A DNA stretch of 64,000 bases from the NCBI GenBank assembly GCA_942492055.1, contig CALODP010000025.1:270717-334716 (forward strand). Direction: 5' to 3'. This stretch comes from CALODP01 sp942492055 (GTDB taxonomy: Bacteria; Bacteroidota; Ignavibacteria; Ignavibacteriales; Melioribacteraceae). Below the pieces are notes generated by a model. It was not told where the DNA came from and did no database searches. It saw only the letters and a program-made list of their open reading frames with translations. The position numbers and the translations under genes were made by a program. The number at the start of each line of letters is the position of its first letter. Positions within the stretch are counted from its first letter, which is position 1. Below are positions 1 through 9,304 of this stretch, one piece after another.

Positions 1-2
1 TC

Positions 3-653
3 GGTATGCCGAATCTGGAGGCTGCTCCGGCAGGAGAGGCTTCTAACTTATCGGCGTGGTTCGATAAAATAACATTGGGAACACATGTTTGGAAACATTC
101 GGCTCCATGGGATCCGGAAGGCTTGTTCAGTACAATACCGGCAATAGCAACCGCGCTTTTCGGTATTCTGATCGGTAAGCTGTTGAAGAGTGACGAGGAT
201 AAGGCTGTTAAGACAGTTAAGATATTTGTTTACGGTAACTTCGCAATGTTAGCAGGTTATGTAATCGATATGTGGATTCCAATCAACAAATCTTTGTGGA
301 CAAGCTCATACGTTCTATACACCGGCGGATTGGCTTCAATCTTCCTGGCAATGTGCTATTGGATAATCGATGTAAAGGGATATAAGAAATGGTGCATACC
401 TTTCCACGTATATGGAATGAACGCGATTACCGTATTCTTCGCTTCCGGAATTGTAGGTCGTTTGATGTATATTTTTACCGTAACAAACGATGCCGGCAAG
501 GAAGTAGCCTTAAAAACATACCTATATAACACATTATTTTTATCATGGATGGATCCGTTAAACGCCTCTCTGGCTTGGGCTTTGAGCTATATCTTCATCT
601 GGCTCGGCTTGATGTGGATCCTTTACGCTAAAAAGATCTTTATAAAAGTCTAA
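3..653 (+). CDS. C-terminal part of a DUF5009 / COG4299-type membrane acyltransferase (partial)
   Basis: The reading frame is open to the left edge, so the true start lies outside the window and the ATG at 6 is internal. What remains is about 216 residues with several hydrophobic helices and a short DPEGL segment followed by a helix of the type TIPAIATALFGILIGKLL. That pattern is typical of the C-terminal half of heparan-alpha-glucosaminide N-acetyltransferase-like proteins (COG4299/DUF5009), polytopic inner-membrane proteins thought to move acetyl groups onto sugars across the membrane. The catalytic N-terminal histidine region is not visible, so activity cannot be judged. An imperfect hairpin follows, then the acyl-CoA synthetase gene on the same strand. 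The substrate is unknown; the family call is from pattern recognition. Confidence 0.7.
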   Translation, partial: GMPNLEAAPAGEASNLSAWFDKITLGTHVWKHSAPWDPEGLFSTIPAIATALFGILIGKLLKSDEDKAVKTVKIFVYGNFAMLAGYVIDMWIPINKSLWTSSYVLYTGGLASIFLAMCYWIIDVKGYKKWCIPFHVYGMNAITVFFASGIVGRLMYIFTVTNDAGKEVALKTYLYNTLFLSWMDPLNASLAWALSYIFIWLGLMWILYAKKIFIKV

Positions 654-670
654 ATAAAATGGTAATTTTG

Positions 671-706
671 GAGCGCTCTTTTATTTGATTTTTACATAGG
701 GCGCTC
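671..706 (+). terminator. Possible weak hairpin terminator
   Basis: GAGCGC (671-676) pairs with GCGCTC (701-706), and two flanking G-U or C-G pairs extend the stem to eight. The loop is long (about 20 nt, T-rich), and only a weak T/A tract follows. It sits between the acyltransferase stop and the ribosome binding site of the next gene. Confidence 0.35.
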
Positions 707-743
707 TTAAATTGCACGGATTAGATTTTTGTAAGGAGAATAA

Positions 744-2567
744 ATGGCAAGAAACAGTTCATTCACTACCATTCCACAAATATTCAAATATCTGACGGAA
801 GAGTTTCCGCAGAGGAATGAGAAACCGATTTTCCAAGAGAAATTAGACGGAGCTTATCGGGACATATCTTACCAAGAATTTTACGAAGAAACTGAACAAG
901 TAGCCTTAGGCTTGATTGCGGTTAATATTAAAAGGGGAGAGAAGCTGGCAATTATCTCCGAGAACCGACCGGAATGGGCCTATGCCGATTTTGCCATTCT
1001 GGGAATCGGAGCAATCGATATCCCACTATATCCTATTCTAACTGCAGATTCGATTGAGTTCATTCTGAATAATTCCGAAGCAAGCGTAATGTTTGTTTCG
1101 AACAAATTTCAGTTGAATAAAGTCATGAAAGTTTGGAAAAAATGCAAAGCTCTCAAACACATTGTAGTATTTAACGATATTGATACAAGCGAATATGAGA
1201 ATGTCCACACTTTCCGTGAATTGAAACAGAAAGGATTGGAATTTAAGAAAGAGAATCCGAATTACTTCCGCGAAGGTTTGGGATTGATTAAGGAAGATGA
1301 TGTAGCGACCATTATTTATACTTCCGGCACAACCGGTGAACCGAAAGGGGTTGTATTAACACATAAGAATATTATCTCGAACGTAAAGGCGGCTCACGAA
1401 GTATATGATATGGACGAAAAAGATACGTTCCTTTCCTTCTTACCTCTTTGCCATATCTTCGAAAGAATGGCCGGGTATTATACCGCTCTTTCCGCGGGAA
1501 GTACAGTTGCATTTGCCGAGAGCATAGAGAAAATAGCGATCAACATGGAAGAGATAAAGCCTACCTTAATGACGGCTGTTCCGAGATTGTTCGAGCGTAT
1601 CTACAACAGAGTAAAACGAAATGTCGATTCTCAACCGGAGAAAAAGCAAAAGATGTTTCAGTGGGCTTTGGAAACCGGAAAGGAATTCTATTCAATTAAG
1701 AGAACCGGCGGCTCTATGCCGATTACTCTTAATATGAAGTATAAACTTGCCGACAAACTTGTCTTATCGAAAGTAAGAATGAAAACCGGTGGAAATTTAA
1801 GATATATTATTTCCGGCGGCGCGGCTTTGGCGAGAGTTCACGGAGAATTTTTCGAAGCGATTGGTGTTAAGGTTTTGGAAGGTTACGGATTAACCGAGTC
1901 TTCACCCGTTATTGCGGCAAACAGAATAAACAATTATAAGTTCGGCTCAGTCGGACAACCATTCCCCGGAGTTGAAGTTAAGATAGCTTCCGACGGTGAG
2001 ATTCTTGTTCACGGTCCGAATGTAATGCAAGGTTATTACAAGAACAAAAAGGAGACCGACGCGGTTTTGAAAAACGGTTGGTTGCATACCGGAGATATAG
2101 GTGTTTTCGACGCACAGGGATTTTTGATAATCACCGACAGAAAGAAACATCTTTTCAAAACATCAAACGGAAAATACGTTGCTCCGTCACCAATTGAGAA
2201 TATGTTCCTGGCCAGCAAATATATCGATCAGTTTGTTCTTATCGGGGACAGAAGAATGTTTATGAGCGCGTTGATCGTTCCGGATTACGAAGCGATTAAA
2301 GAATATGCCGACGCAAACAGAATACAATATAGTAGTCTGGAAGAATTGGTTAACATGAAGCAGATATACGAATTGCTTGATAAAGATCTTTCGCAGTTCC
2401 AGAAAAAACTGGCGAATTTCGAGAGGGTTCGTAAGTTTACAATTCTCGAAAAGCCTTTCACAATTGAAACCGGTGAGATGACCCCTTCCTTAAAGTTAAA
2501 GAGGAAAGTTATCGAAGAACGTTACGGCAATTTGATTGACGAAATGTACAAAGGTTTGGAAGCGTAA
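744..2567 (+). CDS. Long-chain acyl-CoA synthetase (AMP-forming, FadD15-like)
   Basis: 607 residues, the usual length for bacterial long-chain fatty acyl-CoA ligases of the ANL superfamily, which activate fatty acids with ATP and then load CoA. The ATP-binding loop TSGTTGEPKG is at residues 193-202. The adenylate-binding segment GYGLTESSP lies in the middle, and the hinge plus C-terminal lid carries the TGDIG and DRKKHLFKTSNGKYV segments. ATG at 744 follows AAGGAG at 733-738. There is no signal peptide, so it is a cytosolic or membrane-peripheral enzyme. It is probably monocistronic or read with the upstream gene: a strong terminator follows it. Chain-length preference cannot be read from the sequence. 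Confidence 0.9.
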   Translation: MARNSSFTTIPQIFKYLTEEFPQRNEKPIFQEKLDGAYRDISYQEFYEETEQVALGLIAVNIKRGEKLAIISENRPEWAYADFAILGIGAIDIPLYPILTADSIEFILNNSEASVMFVSNKFQLNKVMKVWKKCKALKHIVVFNDIDTSEYENVHTFRELKQKGLEFKKENPNYFREGLGLIKEDDVATIIYTSGTTGEPKGVVLTHKNIISNVKAAHEVYDMDEKDTFLSFLPLCHIFERMAGYYTALSAGSTVAFAESIEKIAINMEEIKPTLMTAVPRLFERIYNRVKRNVDSQPEKKQKMFQWALETGKEFYSIKRTGGSMPITLNMKYKLADKLVLSKVRMKTGGNLRYIISGGAALARVHGEFFEAIGVKVLEGYGLTESSPVIAANRINNYKFGSVGQPFPGVEVKIASDGEILVHGPNVMQGYYKNKKETDAVLKNGWLHTGDIGVFDAQGFLIITDRKKHLFKTSNGKYVAPSPIENMFLASKYIDQFVLIGDRRMFMSALIVPDYEAIKEYADANRIQYSSLEELVNMKQIYELLDKDLSQFQKKLANFERVRKFTILEKPFTIETGEMTPSLKLKRKVIEERYGNLIDEMYKGLEA

Positions 2568-2587
2568 AGCGTTTAAGAATTTTTAAT

Positions 2588-2618
2588 TATGCCCGGAATA
2601 TCACCGGGCATTTTTATT
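2588..2618 (+). terminator. Rho-independent terminator after the acyl-CoA synthetase
   Basis: GCCCGG (2591-2596) pairs with CCGGGC (2604-2609), extended by flanking A-T pairs, with a 7-nt loop and a T-rich tail (TTTTTATT). It separates the acyl-CoA synthetase from the HAD gene. Confidence 0.85.
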
Positions 2619-2628
2619 ATGGGGTAAA

Positions 2629-3318
2629 ATGAAAAAGTACAAATTACTTTTGTTCGATGCCGACGGAACTTTGTTCGATTACGACAAAGGAGAAGCAAAG
2701 GCATTCTTAACTACAATGGATCAGTTCGGTGTATCGGGAGATCCGGAGTCTCTGTTGAAAGCGTACCGGGAAATAAATCTGAAGATATGGGGAGAGTTTG
2801 AGGAGAAGAAGATTTCGGCAGATGAATTGAAGATCGTTCGATTCGACAGATTGTTCGAAAGGTTAGGAGAAAAGGGAATTGATTCCGGAGCGGTAAGCAA
2901 AAGATATTTGAGTAATTTGGCAGAATGCCCATATCTACTTCCGGGAGCGAAAGAGGTAATCGAAGCATGCGCGGGAAAGTATAAGATGGGGATTATAACA
3001 AATGGTTTGACTGCGGTACAAAAAAGAAGATTTGCCCTTTCAGAAATATCCGGATATATGGATGCCGTAATAATATCGGAGGAGCTGGGGATTCCGAAAC
3101 CTGAGAGTGGAATATTCGAGCACGCGATGGGGCAATTCCCGGATATAAAGAAAGAAGAGACACTGATGATCGGGGACAATTTGAAGGCGGATATCGGAGG
3201 AGCAGAGAGTTTCGGAATAGATACTTGCTGGATTGAAAACGGATCGACCGTTAACACCACTATTATTCCGACCTACAGAATAAAGAAGATCTCGGAGTTA
3301 TTGGAGTTATTACTATAA
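2629..3318 (+). CDS. HAD-superfamily hydrolase, YjjG-type pyrimidine nucleotidase
   Basis: 229 residues with a complete HAD core. The nucleophile motif DADGTLFDYD contains D10 and D12. Motif II is IITNGLT. The lysine-containing motif III is in the KPESGIFEHA segment, and motif IV is MIGDNLKADIGGA. The DxDGTLFDYD variant and the length match the YjjG (TIGR02254) subfamily, which dephosphorylates nucleoside monophosphates, including non-canonical pyrimidines, and may cleanse the nucleotide pool. The helical cap lies between motifs I and II. It follows a terminator and precedes metG by 47 nt with no obvious terminator, so the two may be co-transcribed. Exact substrate is inferred from family only. 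Confidence 0.85.
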   Translation: MKKYKLLLFDADGTLFDYDKGEAKAFLTTMDQFGVSGDPESLLKAYREINLKIWGEFEEKKISADELKIVRFDRLFERLGEKGIDSGAVSKRYLSNLAECPYLLPGAKEVIEACAGKYKMGIITNGLTAVQKRRFALSEISGYMDAVIISEELGIPKPESGIFEHAMGQFPDIKKEETLMIGDNLKADIGGAESFGIDTCWIENGSTVNTTIIPTYRIKKISELLELLL

Positions 3319-3365
3319 AAAAGGGTGAGAATTTTATTATATTTGCTCTTTATTATTCATAAAAG

Positions 3366-5432
3366 ATGGTCGAAGAATTGAAAAAAGAAAAGATTCTGGT
3401 AACGTCGGCTTTGCCTTACGCAAACGGCCCCATTCATTTGGGACATTTGAGTGGCGCTTATTTGCCGGCGGATATTTTCGTACGCTATAAAAGATTAGCA
3501 GGCGAAGATATTATATATGTATGCGGTTCGGATGAACATGGTGTTCCGATTACTATTACCGCTGATAAAGAGAAGGTTACCCCTAAAGAGATTATTGATC
3601 GTTATCATAATATAAATAAAAGCGCTTTCGAGCGTTTCGGAATGAGTTTCGATATCTATTCCAGAACAAGTATTCCTACACATCATGAAACCGCTCAGAC
3701 ATTTTTCAAGTGTTTTCATGACGCCGGATTATTGAATGAAAAGAAATCGAATCAATACTACGACGAAAAAGCCAAAATGTTTTTGCCTGACAGATATGTC
3801 GAAGGGACATGTCCGAAATGCGGAAACGAAGAAGCACGAAGCGACGAATGTGAGAAGTGCGGCGCTCTTTACGATCCGAGCGAATTGGTAAATCCTAAGA
3901 GTAAAATATCGGGAGAAACTCCGGTATGGAAAGAGACTTCCCATTGGTATTTTCCATTGGGGGATTTCCAGGAAAGATTGATAGAGTACGTAAAAGAGCA
4001 TGACGAGAAATATAATTGGAAGGATAATGTACTTCAGTATTGCAAGGGTTGGTTCCACGACGGTTTGAGAGATCGCGCTGTAACAAGAGATCTGGACTGG
4101 GGAATTAAAGTTCCTTTGGATGACGCAATAGGGAAAGTTCTTTACGTATGGTTCGAAGCAGTTTTCGGATATGTTTCGGCAACCAAAGAGCTTTTCAAAT
4201 CGAAAGGTGAACCTGAGAAATGGCGTGAATACTGGCAAGATGAGAATACAAGATATATCGCGTTTATCGGAAAAGATAATGTAGTGTTCCACACAATTAT
4301 TTTCCCGGCAATGCTAATGGCATGGAACGACGCGAAAGATGATAAATTTATTTTACCGGAGAATGTACCGGCAAATGAATTCCTGAATTTCGAAGGACAG
4401 AAATTCTCCAAATCAAGAGGATGGGGAATTGATGTTGATGAATTCTTAAAATTATTCCCGGCAGATCCTTTGAGATATACTCTCGGATCGAATTTGCCTG
4501 AGAATAAGGATACTGATTTCTACTGGAAGGAATTCCAGTTGAAAAACAATTCCGAATTGGCTGATATTCTAGGAAACTTTATCAACAGAACATTCATTTT
4601 CGCTCACAAACATTTCGAAGGAAAGGTCCCAGAGTTAGGAGAGCTTTCGGAAATGGATAAAGAGATGATAGAATTGTTGAAAGGGTATCCTGAAAAAGTT
4701 GGAAAACTGATCGACAGATATAAAATCAAAGATGCCATATTCGAAATGATGGGACTCGCGAGAGCAGCTAATAAATATTTTAACGATTCCGAACCTTGGA
4801 AGCAGGTAAAGAGTGACAAAGCAGCTTGCGGAACTACCGTTAATATTTGTTTGCAGACAATTTACACATTGGCTGAAATATTCAGTCCGGTAATTCCTTT
4901 CTCTTCCGAGAAGATGTTCAAGATGCTAAACGCCGAATCTACGGAGTGGAGTAAAGCGGGAGAAGCAAATCTCCAAGCCGGTCACGAATTGAATAACGCT
5001 GAAATCCTATTCACGAAAATCGAAGACACACAGATTGAGGAACAGGTAAATAGGCTTGGCAAGACTGGCGAAGCAGTTGAAGAGGAAGAAGAGGAATATA
5101 ACGAGGAATTTATTCCGTTCGATCTTTTCTCAAAAGTCGATTTGAGAATTGCGCAAATTCTTGAAGCGGAAAAGGTAAAGAAGAGCAACAAACTACTAAA
5201 GCTTAAAGTCACTACAGCCGGCGGCGAAAGACAAATTGTAGCTGGAATAGCAAAGAGCTACAAGCCGGAAGAATTGATCGGAAAGAGAGTAGTTATTGTA
5301 GCTAATTTGCAACCCGCGAAATTATTCGGTGTTGAATCTAATGGCATGGTTCTGGCGGTTGAAGATACCGAAGGAAAGATCAATGTTTTGGAAGTTGCGG
5401 AAAACATCGCAAAAGGAACAAAAGTTAGTTAA
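3366..5432 (+). CDS. metG: Methionyl-tRNA synthetase with C-terminal tRNA-binding domain
   Basis: 688 residues. The class I signature HLGH is at residues 24-27 and the KMSKS equivalent reads KFSKS at 346-350. A Cys4 zinc knuckle (CPKC...CEKC) sits in the connective peptide, as in E. coli-type MetG. The anticodon-binding helical domain follows, then an acidic Glu-rich linker and a C-terminal EMAPII/Trbp111-like OB fold (VDLRIAQILEAEKV...GIAKSYKPEELIGK) that aids dimerisation and tRNA binding. It charges tRNA-Met in the cytosol and is essential. Nothing is missing or broken. A DNA methyltransferase gene follows 38 nt downstream. Confidence 0.97.
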   Translation: MVEELKKEKILVTSALPYANGPIHLGHLSGAYLPADIFVRYKRLAGEDIIYVCGSDEHGVPITITADKEKVTPKEIIDRYHNINKSAFERFGMSFDIYSRTSIPTHHETAQTFFKCFHDAGLLNEKKSNQYYDEKAKMFLPDRYVEGTCPKCGNEEARSDECEKCGALYDPSELVNPKSKISGETPVWKETSHWYFPLGDFQERLIEYVKEHDEKYNWKDNVLQYCKGWFHDGLRDRAVTRDLDWGIKVPLDDAIGKVLYVWFEAVFGYVSATKELFKSKGEPEKWREYWQDENTRYIAFIGKDNVVFHTIIFPAMLMAWNDAKDDKFILPENVPANEFLNFEGQKFSKSRGWGIDVDEFLKLFPADPLRYTLGSNLPENKDTDFYWKEFQLKNNSELADILGNFINRTFIFAHKHFEGKVPELGELSEMDKEMIELLKGYPEKVGKLIDRYKIKDAIFEMMGLARAANKYFNDSEPWKQVKSDKAACGTTVNICLQTIYTLAEIFSPVIPFSSEKMFKMLNAESTEWSKAGEANLQAGHELNNAEILFTKIEDTQIEEQVNRLGKTGEAVEEEEEEYNEEFIPFDLFSKVDLRIAQILEAEKVKKSNKLLKLKVTTAGGERQIVAGIAKSYKPEELIGKRVVIVANLQPAKLFGVESNGMVLAVEDTEGKINVLEVAENIAKGTKVS

Positions 5433-5470
5433 TATATATTGACAAAGGGAACACCTAATTTTCGGATGTT

Positions 5471-6421
5471 ATGGAAAAAAAGAAACTCGCTCCAAGAAAC
5501 AGGACAATACGGCTTACAGAAGAAGAGTTAACAAAATTTTCTAAGAGATTGATAACATTGAAAAAAAAGGGTTCCCTTGATTTTTTGCTGGATAAAACAA
5601 TCCGGCAAGATATATTTGAGGCCACGGAATACCTTCCCGATTCTTTTATAGATCTTCTCTTTATAGATCCTCCTTACAACATGAGTAAGGATTTCAATTC
5701 CGTTAAATTCTGCAAAACTACAATTGACGCCTATACCGAATGGCTCGATTCGATAATTATCAGATTGAAAAGGTGTTTGAAGCCGAATGCTTCGATATAT
5801 TGTTGCGGGGATTGGCTTTCTTCCACATCAATTCATTTGGTATTGAGCAGACATTTCAAAGTAAGAAACCGAATTACATGGGAAAGAGAAAAAGGGAGAG
5901 GTGCCAAAGCGAATTGGAAAAACAATTCCGAAGATATTTGGTTCGCAACCGAATCGAATGATTATGTTTTTAACACGGACGCGGTAAAATTAAAAAGAAA
6001 AGTTATTGCTCCTTACAGACATAATAACGGAATGCCAAAAGATTGGGAGGAATCGGAAAACGGTTCATTCAGATTAACACATCCTTCGAATCTTTGGAAC
6101 GATATTTCTGTCCCGTTTTGGTCGATGGCCGAGAATACAGAACATCCTACCCAAAAACCGGAAAAACTTCTGGCGAAATTAATATTGGCTAGTTCGAACG
6201 AGGGGGATGTTGTATTCGATCCCTTTTTGGGTTCCGGAACTACCTCTGTTGTAGCTAAGAAATTAAACAGACATTTCTTAGGGGTTGAACTGGATGACTA
6301 TTTTGCATGCGTGGCCGAAAAAAGATTATCTTTGGCGGAGAATGAAAAAAATATACAAGGATATTGCGACGGAGTCTTCTGGGAAAGGAACTCTTTGCAA
6401 GTTTCGAAGGTAAAAGGATAG
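5471..6421 (+). CDS. Beta-class DNA methyltransferase (N6-adenine or N4-cytosine), solitary
   Basis: 316 residues. The catalytic motif IV DPPYN is at residues 66-70 and the AdoMet-binding motif I FDPFLGSGT at 249-257. This order (IV before I) defines the beta class. The segment ITWEREKGRGAKANWKN between them resembles that in RsrI-like adenine methylases, as far as I recognise it. The DPPY core favours adenine-N6 methylation; the target site cannot be read. No restriction endonuclease gene is adjacent: metG is upstream and a parvulin lipoprotein downstream. It therefore looks like an orphan methylase or the remnant of a restriction-modification pair. Composition resembles the neighbours, giving no clear sign of recent transfer. 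Confidence 0.88.
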   Translation: MEKKKLAPRNRTIRLTEEELTKFSKRLITLKKKGSLDFLLDKTIRQDIFEATEYLPDSFIDLLFIDPPYNMSKDFNSVKFCKTTIDAYTEWLDSIIIRLKRCLKPNASIYCCGDWLSSTSIHLVLSRHFKVRNRITWEREKGRGAKANWKNNSEDIWFATESNDYVFNTDAVKLKRKVIAPYRHNNGMPKDWEESENGSFRLTHPSNLWNDISVPFWSMAENTEHPTQKPEKLLAKLILASSNEGDVVFDPFLGSGTTSVVAKKLNRHFLGVELDDYFACVAEKRLSLAENEKNIQGYCDGVFWERNSLQVSKVKG

Positions 6422-6517
6422 TCTTTTTTTTGAATTGATCTTTATTTCTTGATTTTCAAATATACTATCTGTACAATAATGTTTTATATTTTAAATGAAT
6501 TTGGAGGAAATTTGAAC

Positions 6518-8500
6518 ATGCGGTCTGGTTTTTATTCGCTATTACTACTGCTTGCAATCGGGCTATTAGCTTCATGCAGTCCTAAAGGTTCGGAAATGAT
6601 AATTGCCGAATACGGAGATACCGAAGTTACTTTGGGGGAATTCGAAAAGGCATACGCAAGAAACGTTGGTGGTTTGGAACAGGCAAAAGAAGATTCGGTA
6701 ACTAAGATGAAAGATTTTCTTGATCTTTTTGTTAATTTCAAGATGAAATTGAGAGATGCCGAAGTAAGAGGTTTTGCTACCGATACCGATCTTAAAGATG
6801 AATTGGATAGCTACAAGAAGAGAGTAGGTGCTTCTTACATTATGGAAAGACAGGTAATAAATCCCGGAATGAAAAAGTTCTATGATATGCGTACCGAAGA
6901 GTTACGTGTTAGTCATATCTGGATTTCCAACGAAAATACATCAAAAGAAGAGGCCAAAAAGAAAGCTTATGAGGTAATGGATAGCATCAAAGCCGGTGTC
7001 GATTTCGGAAAAATGGCTCAATTATATTCCTCAGATCGCTTTTCAAAACAGAATGGCGGGGATATTTATTGGATATCAGCCGGAATGATAAAGTTCCCTC
7101 AGTTTGAAATTGCCGTTTACAATACACCTGTTGGTCAGGTTTATCCGCAAGTTGTTGAAACACCTTACGGTTATCATATTTTGAAAGTAACAGACAGACA
7201 ACCTAAAAAATATAAAATAAAAGCCAGCCACATTTTGGCCCAGATTAAATCACCGGCAGATACAATGGATGCCTATAATAAGATTTTGGAAGTCCAAAAG
7301 AAAATTGAGGCCGGAGAAGATTTTGCCAAATTGGCTACAGAGTATTCCGATGATAAAGGAAGCGCCGTTAAAGGTGGTGACCTAGGGTTTTTCGACAGAA
7401 GAATGATGGTTCAGCCATTCGACGAAGCAGCTTTTAAATTGAAAGTCGGAGAAGTTTCCGCAATCGTTAAAACTCAGTTCGGATATCACATAATTAAATT
7501 GACTGACATTCAGGAATATCCTTCCTTTGCTAAGGAAAAAGAGCAAATTAAAGACAGATACAAAAAAATATATTATCCTTCCGAAAAACAAGCTTTCTTG
7601 GATAGCTTGAAAATAGCTTACAAATACAGTCTTAGCGAAGCGTTCTTGAAAGTAATCGATGCTTCGAAAGATACTGCAGTTGTATCCGAAGATTTGTTAT
7701 TGTCTCAGTATTTCGGAACAATCAAGGATTCCGTTGTCTATTCATGCGGGGATATCGTAGTAAAAGCTGATTCTTTATTTGCCCAGACGGCAAAGGATAA
7801 TAGCTTCAAAGGACAAAAAGTATCTTCGGATTTAGTGAAAAAAGCTGCGGAAAAATCTGCCGAAGAATTGGTAGTTGAGTTAGCCGCATATGATTTGCCA
7901 AAATATGACACAGAATATGCAGCCTTAATGGATGATTACAAAAACGGTATTTATGTATTCAAGCTTCAGGAAGAAGAAGTTTGGAACAAAATAAATATTG
8001 ACAGCAATCAGGTAAAAGCATATTATGATGAGCATAAAGATGAATATAAAACTGTCGATAAAGTTGAGTTCGCTGAAATAATGGTTCGCGAAGATTCTTT
8101 GGCTCAGAAATATTCCGAAGAATTAAAAGCCGGCGCTGATTTCGAAGAGATGGCTGGAGAACATACAGCTCGTCCGGGATTCAGATTCAAAAAAGGAAAT
8201 CATGGCTTGGTAGAAGTAAAAGGGAATGAGTTGGCAGAAGTCGCTTTCAAAATGAATAAAGAAGGGGACGTTTCCGAGCCAATGAAATTCGGAAAGACAT
8301 GGTCGATTATCAAACTGATAAAGAAAGATCCTGTCAGAACAAAAACATTGGATGAAGCCAGAGCAGAAATATCCAGCAAGCTTCAGGATATGGAAAGCAA
8401 AAGACTTGAAGAAGAATATTTGAAATCTTTGCAAGAGAGATATACTCCAACAAAATACTATGAAGTATTAAACAGTGCTTACAAAGAAGAAGCTAAATAA
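6518..8500 (+). CDS. Lipoprotein peptidyl-prolyl isomerase with three parvulin (PpiC) domains
   Basis: The start is placed at ATG 6518, ten nt after GGAGG (6503-6507). An upstream in-frame start at 6449 would bury the signal peptide. The 660-residue product opens with a lipobox ending LLASC (Cys20), so it is probably a lipoprotein facing the periplasm. Parvulin-like domains begin near residue 129 (RVSHIWIS), near 234 (KASHILAQI, with GGDLGFF and FGYHIIKL) and, more divergent, near 516 (VEFAEIM). The arrangement resembles PrsA/SurA/PpiD-type folding helpers. It leads a run of envelope genes: the next gene overlaps its 3' end by 26 nt, and a SurA-like gene follows. Likely role: chaperoning outer-membrane or secreted proteins. 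Whether each domain keeps isomerase activity is unknown. Confidence 0.88.
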   Translation: MRSGFYSLLLLLAIGLLASCSPKGSEMIIAEYGDTEVTLGEFEKAYARNVGGLEQAKEDSVTKMKDFLDLFVNFKMKLRDAEVRGFATDTDLKDELDSYKKRVGASYIMERQVINPGMKKFYDMRTEELRVSHIWISNENTSKEEAKKKAYEVMDSIKAGVDFGKMAQLYSSDRFSKQNGGDIYWISAGMIKFPQFEIAVYNTPVGQVYPQVVETPYGYHILKVTDRQPKKYKIKASHILAQIKSPADTMDAYNKILEVQKKIEAGEDFAKLATEYSDDKGSAVKGGDLGFFDRRMMVQPFDEAAFKLKVGEVSAIVKTQFGYHIIKLTDIQEYPSFAKEKEQIKDRYKKIYYPSEKQAFLDSLKIAYKYSLSEAFLKVIDASKDTAVVSEDLLLSQYFGTIKDSVVYSCGDIVVKADSLFAQTAKDNSFKGQKVSSDLVKKAAEKSAEELVVELAAYDLPKYDTEYAALMDDYKNGIYVFKLQEEEVWNKINIDSNQVKAYYDEHKDEYKTVDKVEFAEIMVREDSLAQKYSEELKAGADFEEMAGEHTARPGFRFKKGNHGLVEVKGNELAEVAFKMNKEGDVSEPMKFGKTWSIIKLIKKDPVRTKTLDEARAEISSKLQDMESKRLEEEYLKSLQERYTPTKYYEVLNSAYKEEAK

Positions 8501-9299
8501 AAAATATTGGTTTGTTATTTTTCTCTTCCCTTTCCTCTTCGGATGTGAAAGGGAGGAGAAGAAAATTGATTACGCCGCAAAAGTTAATGATGTTTATCTT
8601 ACACAAGATGAACTCAGTAACTTTCTATCTGACCCGAAGTATTCCCAAATAGAAAAGACAGAATTTGTTAACGAATGGGTTGAAAAAGAAGTCCTTTTTC
8701 AAGAAGCAATTGAAGAGGGAATAACAGATTCGGAAGAATACAAAAGGATTGTGCGGATTTCTCAAAGGGAATTGGCTGTCGCTTTTTATTTGAAAAAGTT
8801 CACCGGAGAAAATTTCATTAATCCCACCGAAAAAGAGTACCGAAATTATTACGAAAAGGTAAAAAACGATTTTAAGTGTGCAAAAGAGATTTTTATTCTA
8901 GATATTTGTGAGTTCGACGACAGACTTTCGGCATTGAATTTCAGATCGGAATTACTTTACGCTTCTTGGGACACAACAGTAAGCAAATATCTTACGGAAA
9001 AAGAGATTAAGAAATATTCTTCGGCGGAAATGAAAACGCTCGAGGAAATTTACGACACTCATATTAAGCGAGCTGTATCCGGTTTGGAAGAAAAAGAGAT
9101 AAGTATTGTTGTCAAATCGGAACAGAATCACTTCGTTGTTGTTCAAGTTCGAAATAAGTTTTCAATCGGGGAAATTCTTCCTTACGAATATGTAAAGGAA
9201 GATGTGCGTCAGCGAGTAACGATTTTTAACAAGCGAAAACTTATTAAAGAGAAAATAGAAGAATTATATAATCAATACGAATTGGAAATAAAAAGGTAA
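8475..9299 (+). CDS. SurA-N-like lipoprotein lacking a recognisable parvulin domain
   Basis: 274 residues from a GTG start that overlaps the previous gene by 26 nt. A signal peptide ends in a lipobox (FLFGC), followed by a charged linker. The body (KVNDVYLTQDELSNFL..., then long amphipathic helices) resembles the N-terminal chaperone module of SurA/PpiD/PrsA-like proteins. The central region, where a PpiC domain would lie, has no GGDLG or YHI signature. It therefore looks like a chaperone-only relative. The tight overlap with a three-parvulin lipoprotein and the 5-nt gap to a SurA homologue suggest the three work on the same clients. Function is inferred from context; the family assignment is moderate. 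Confidence 0.72.
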   Translation: MLTKKKLNKKYWFVIFLFPFLFGCEREEKKIDYAAKVNDVYLTQDELSNFLSDPKYSQIEKTEFVNEWVEKEVLFQEAIEEGITDSEEYKRIVRISQRELAVAFYLKKFTGENFINPTEKEYRNYYEKVKNDFKCAKEIFILDICEFDDRLSALNFRSELLYASWDTTVSKYLTEKEIKKYSSAEMKTLEEIYDTHIKRAVSGLEEKEISIVVKSEQNHFVVVQVRNKFSIGEILPYEYVKEDVRQRVTIFNKRKLIKEKIEELYNQYELEIKR

Positions 9300-9304
9300 C
9301 GTTG

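Noticed and set aside
2721..4292. Antisense frames of about 180 codons opposite the nucleotidase and metG
   Set aside because: They are shadows of well-conserved coding sequence on the other strand.
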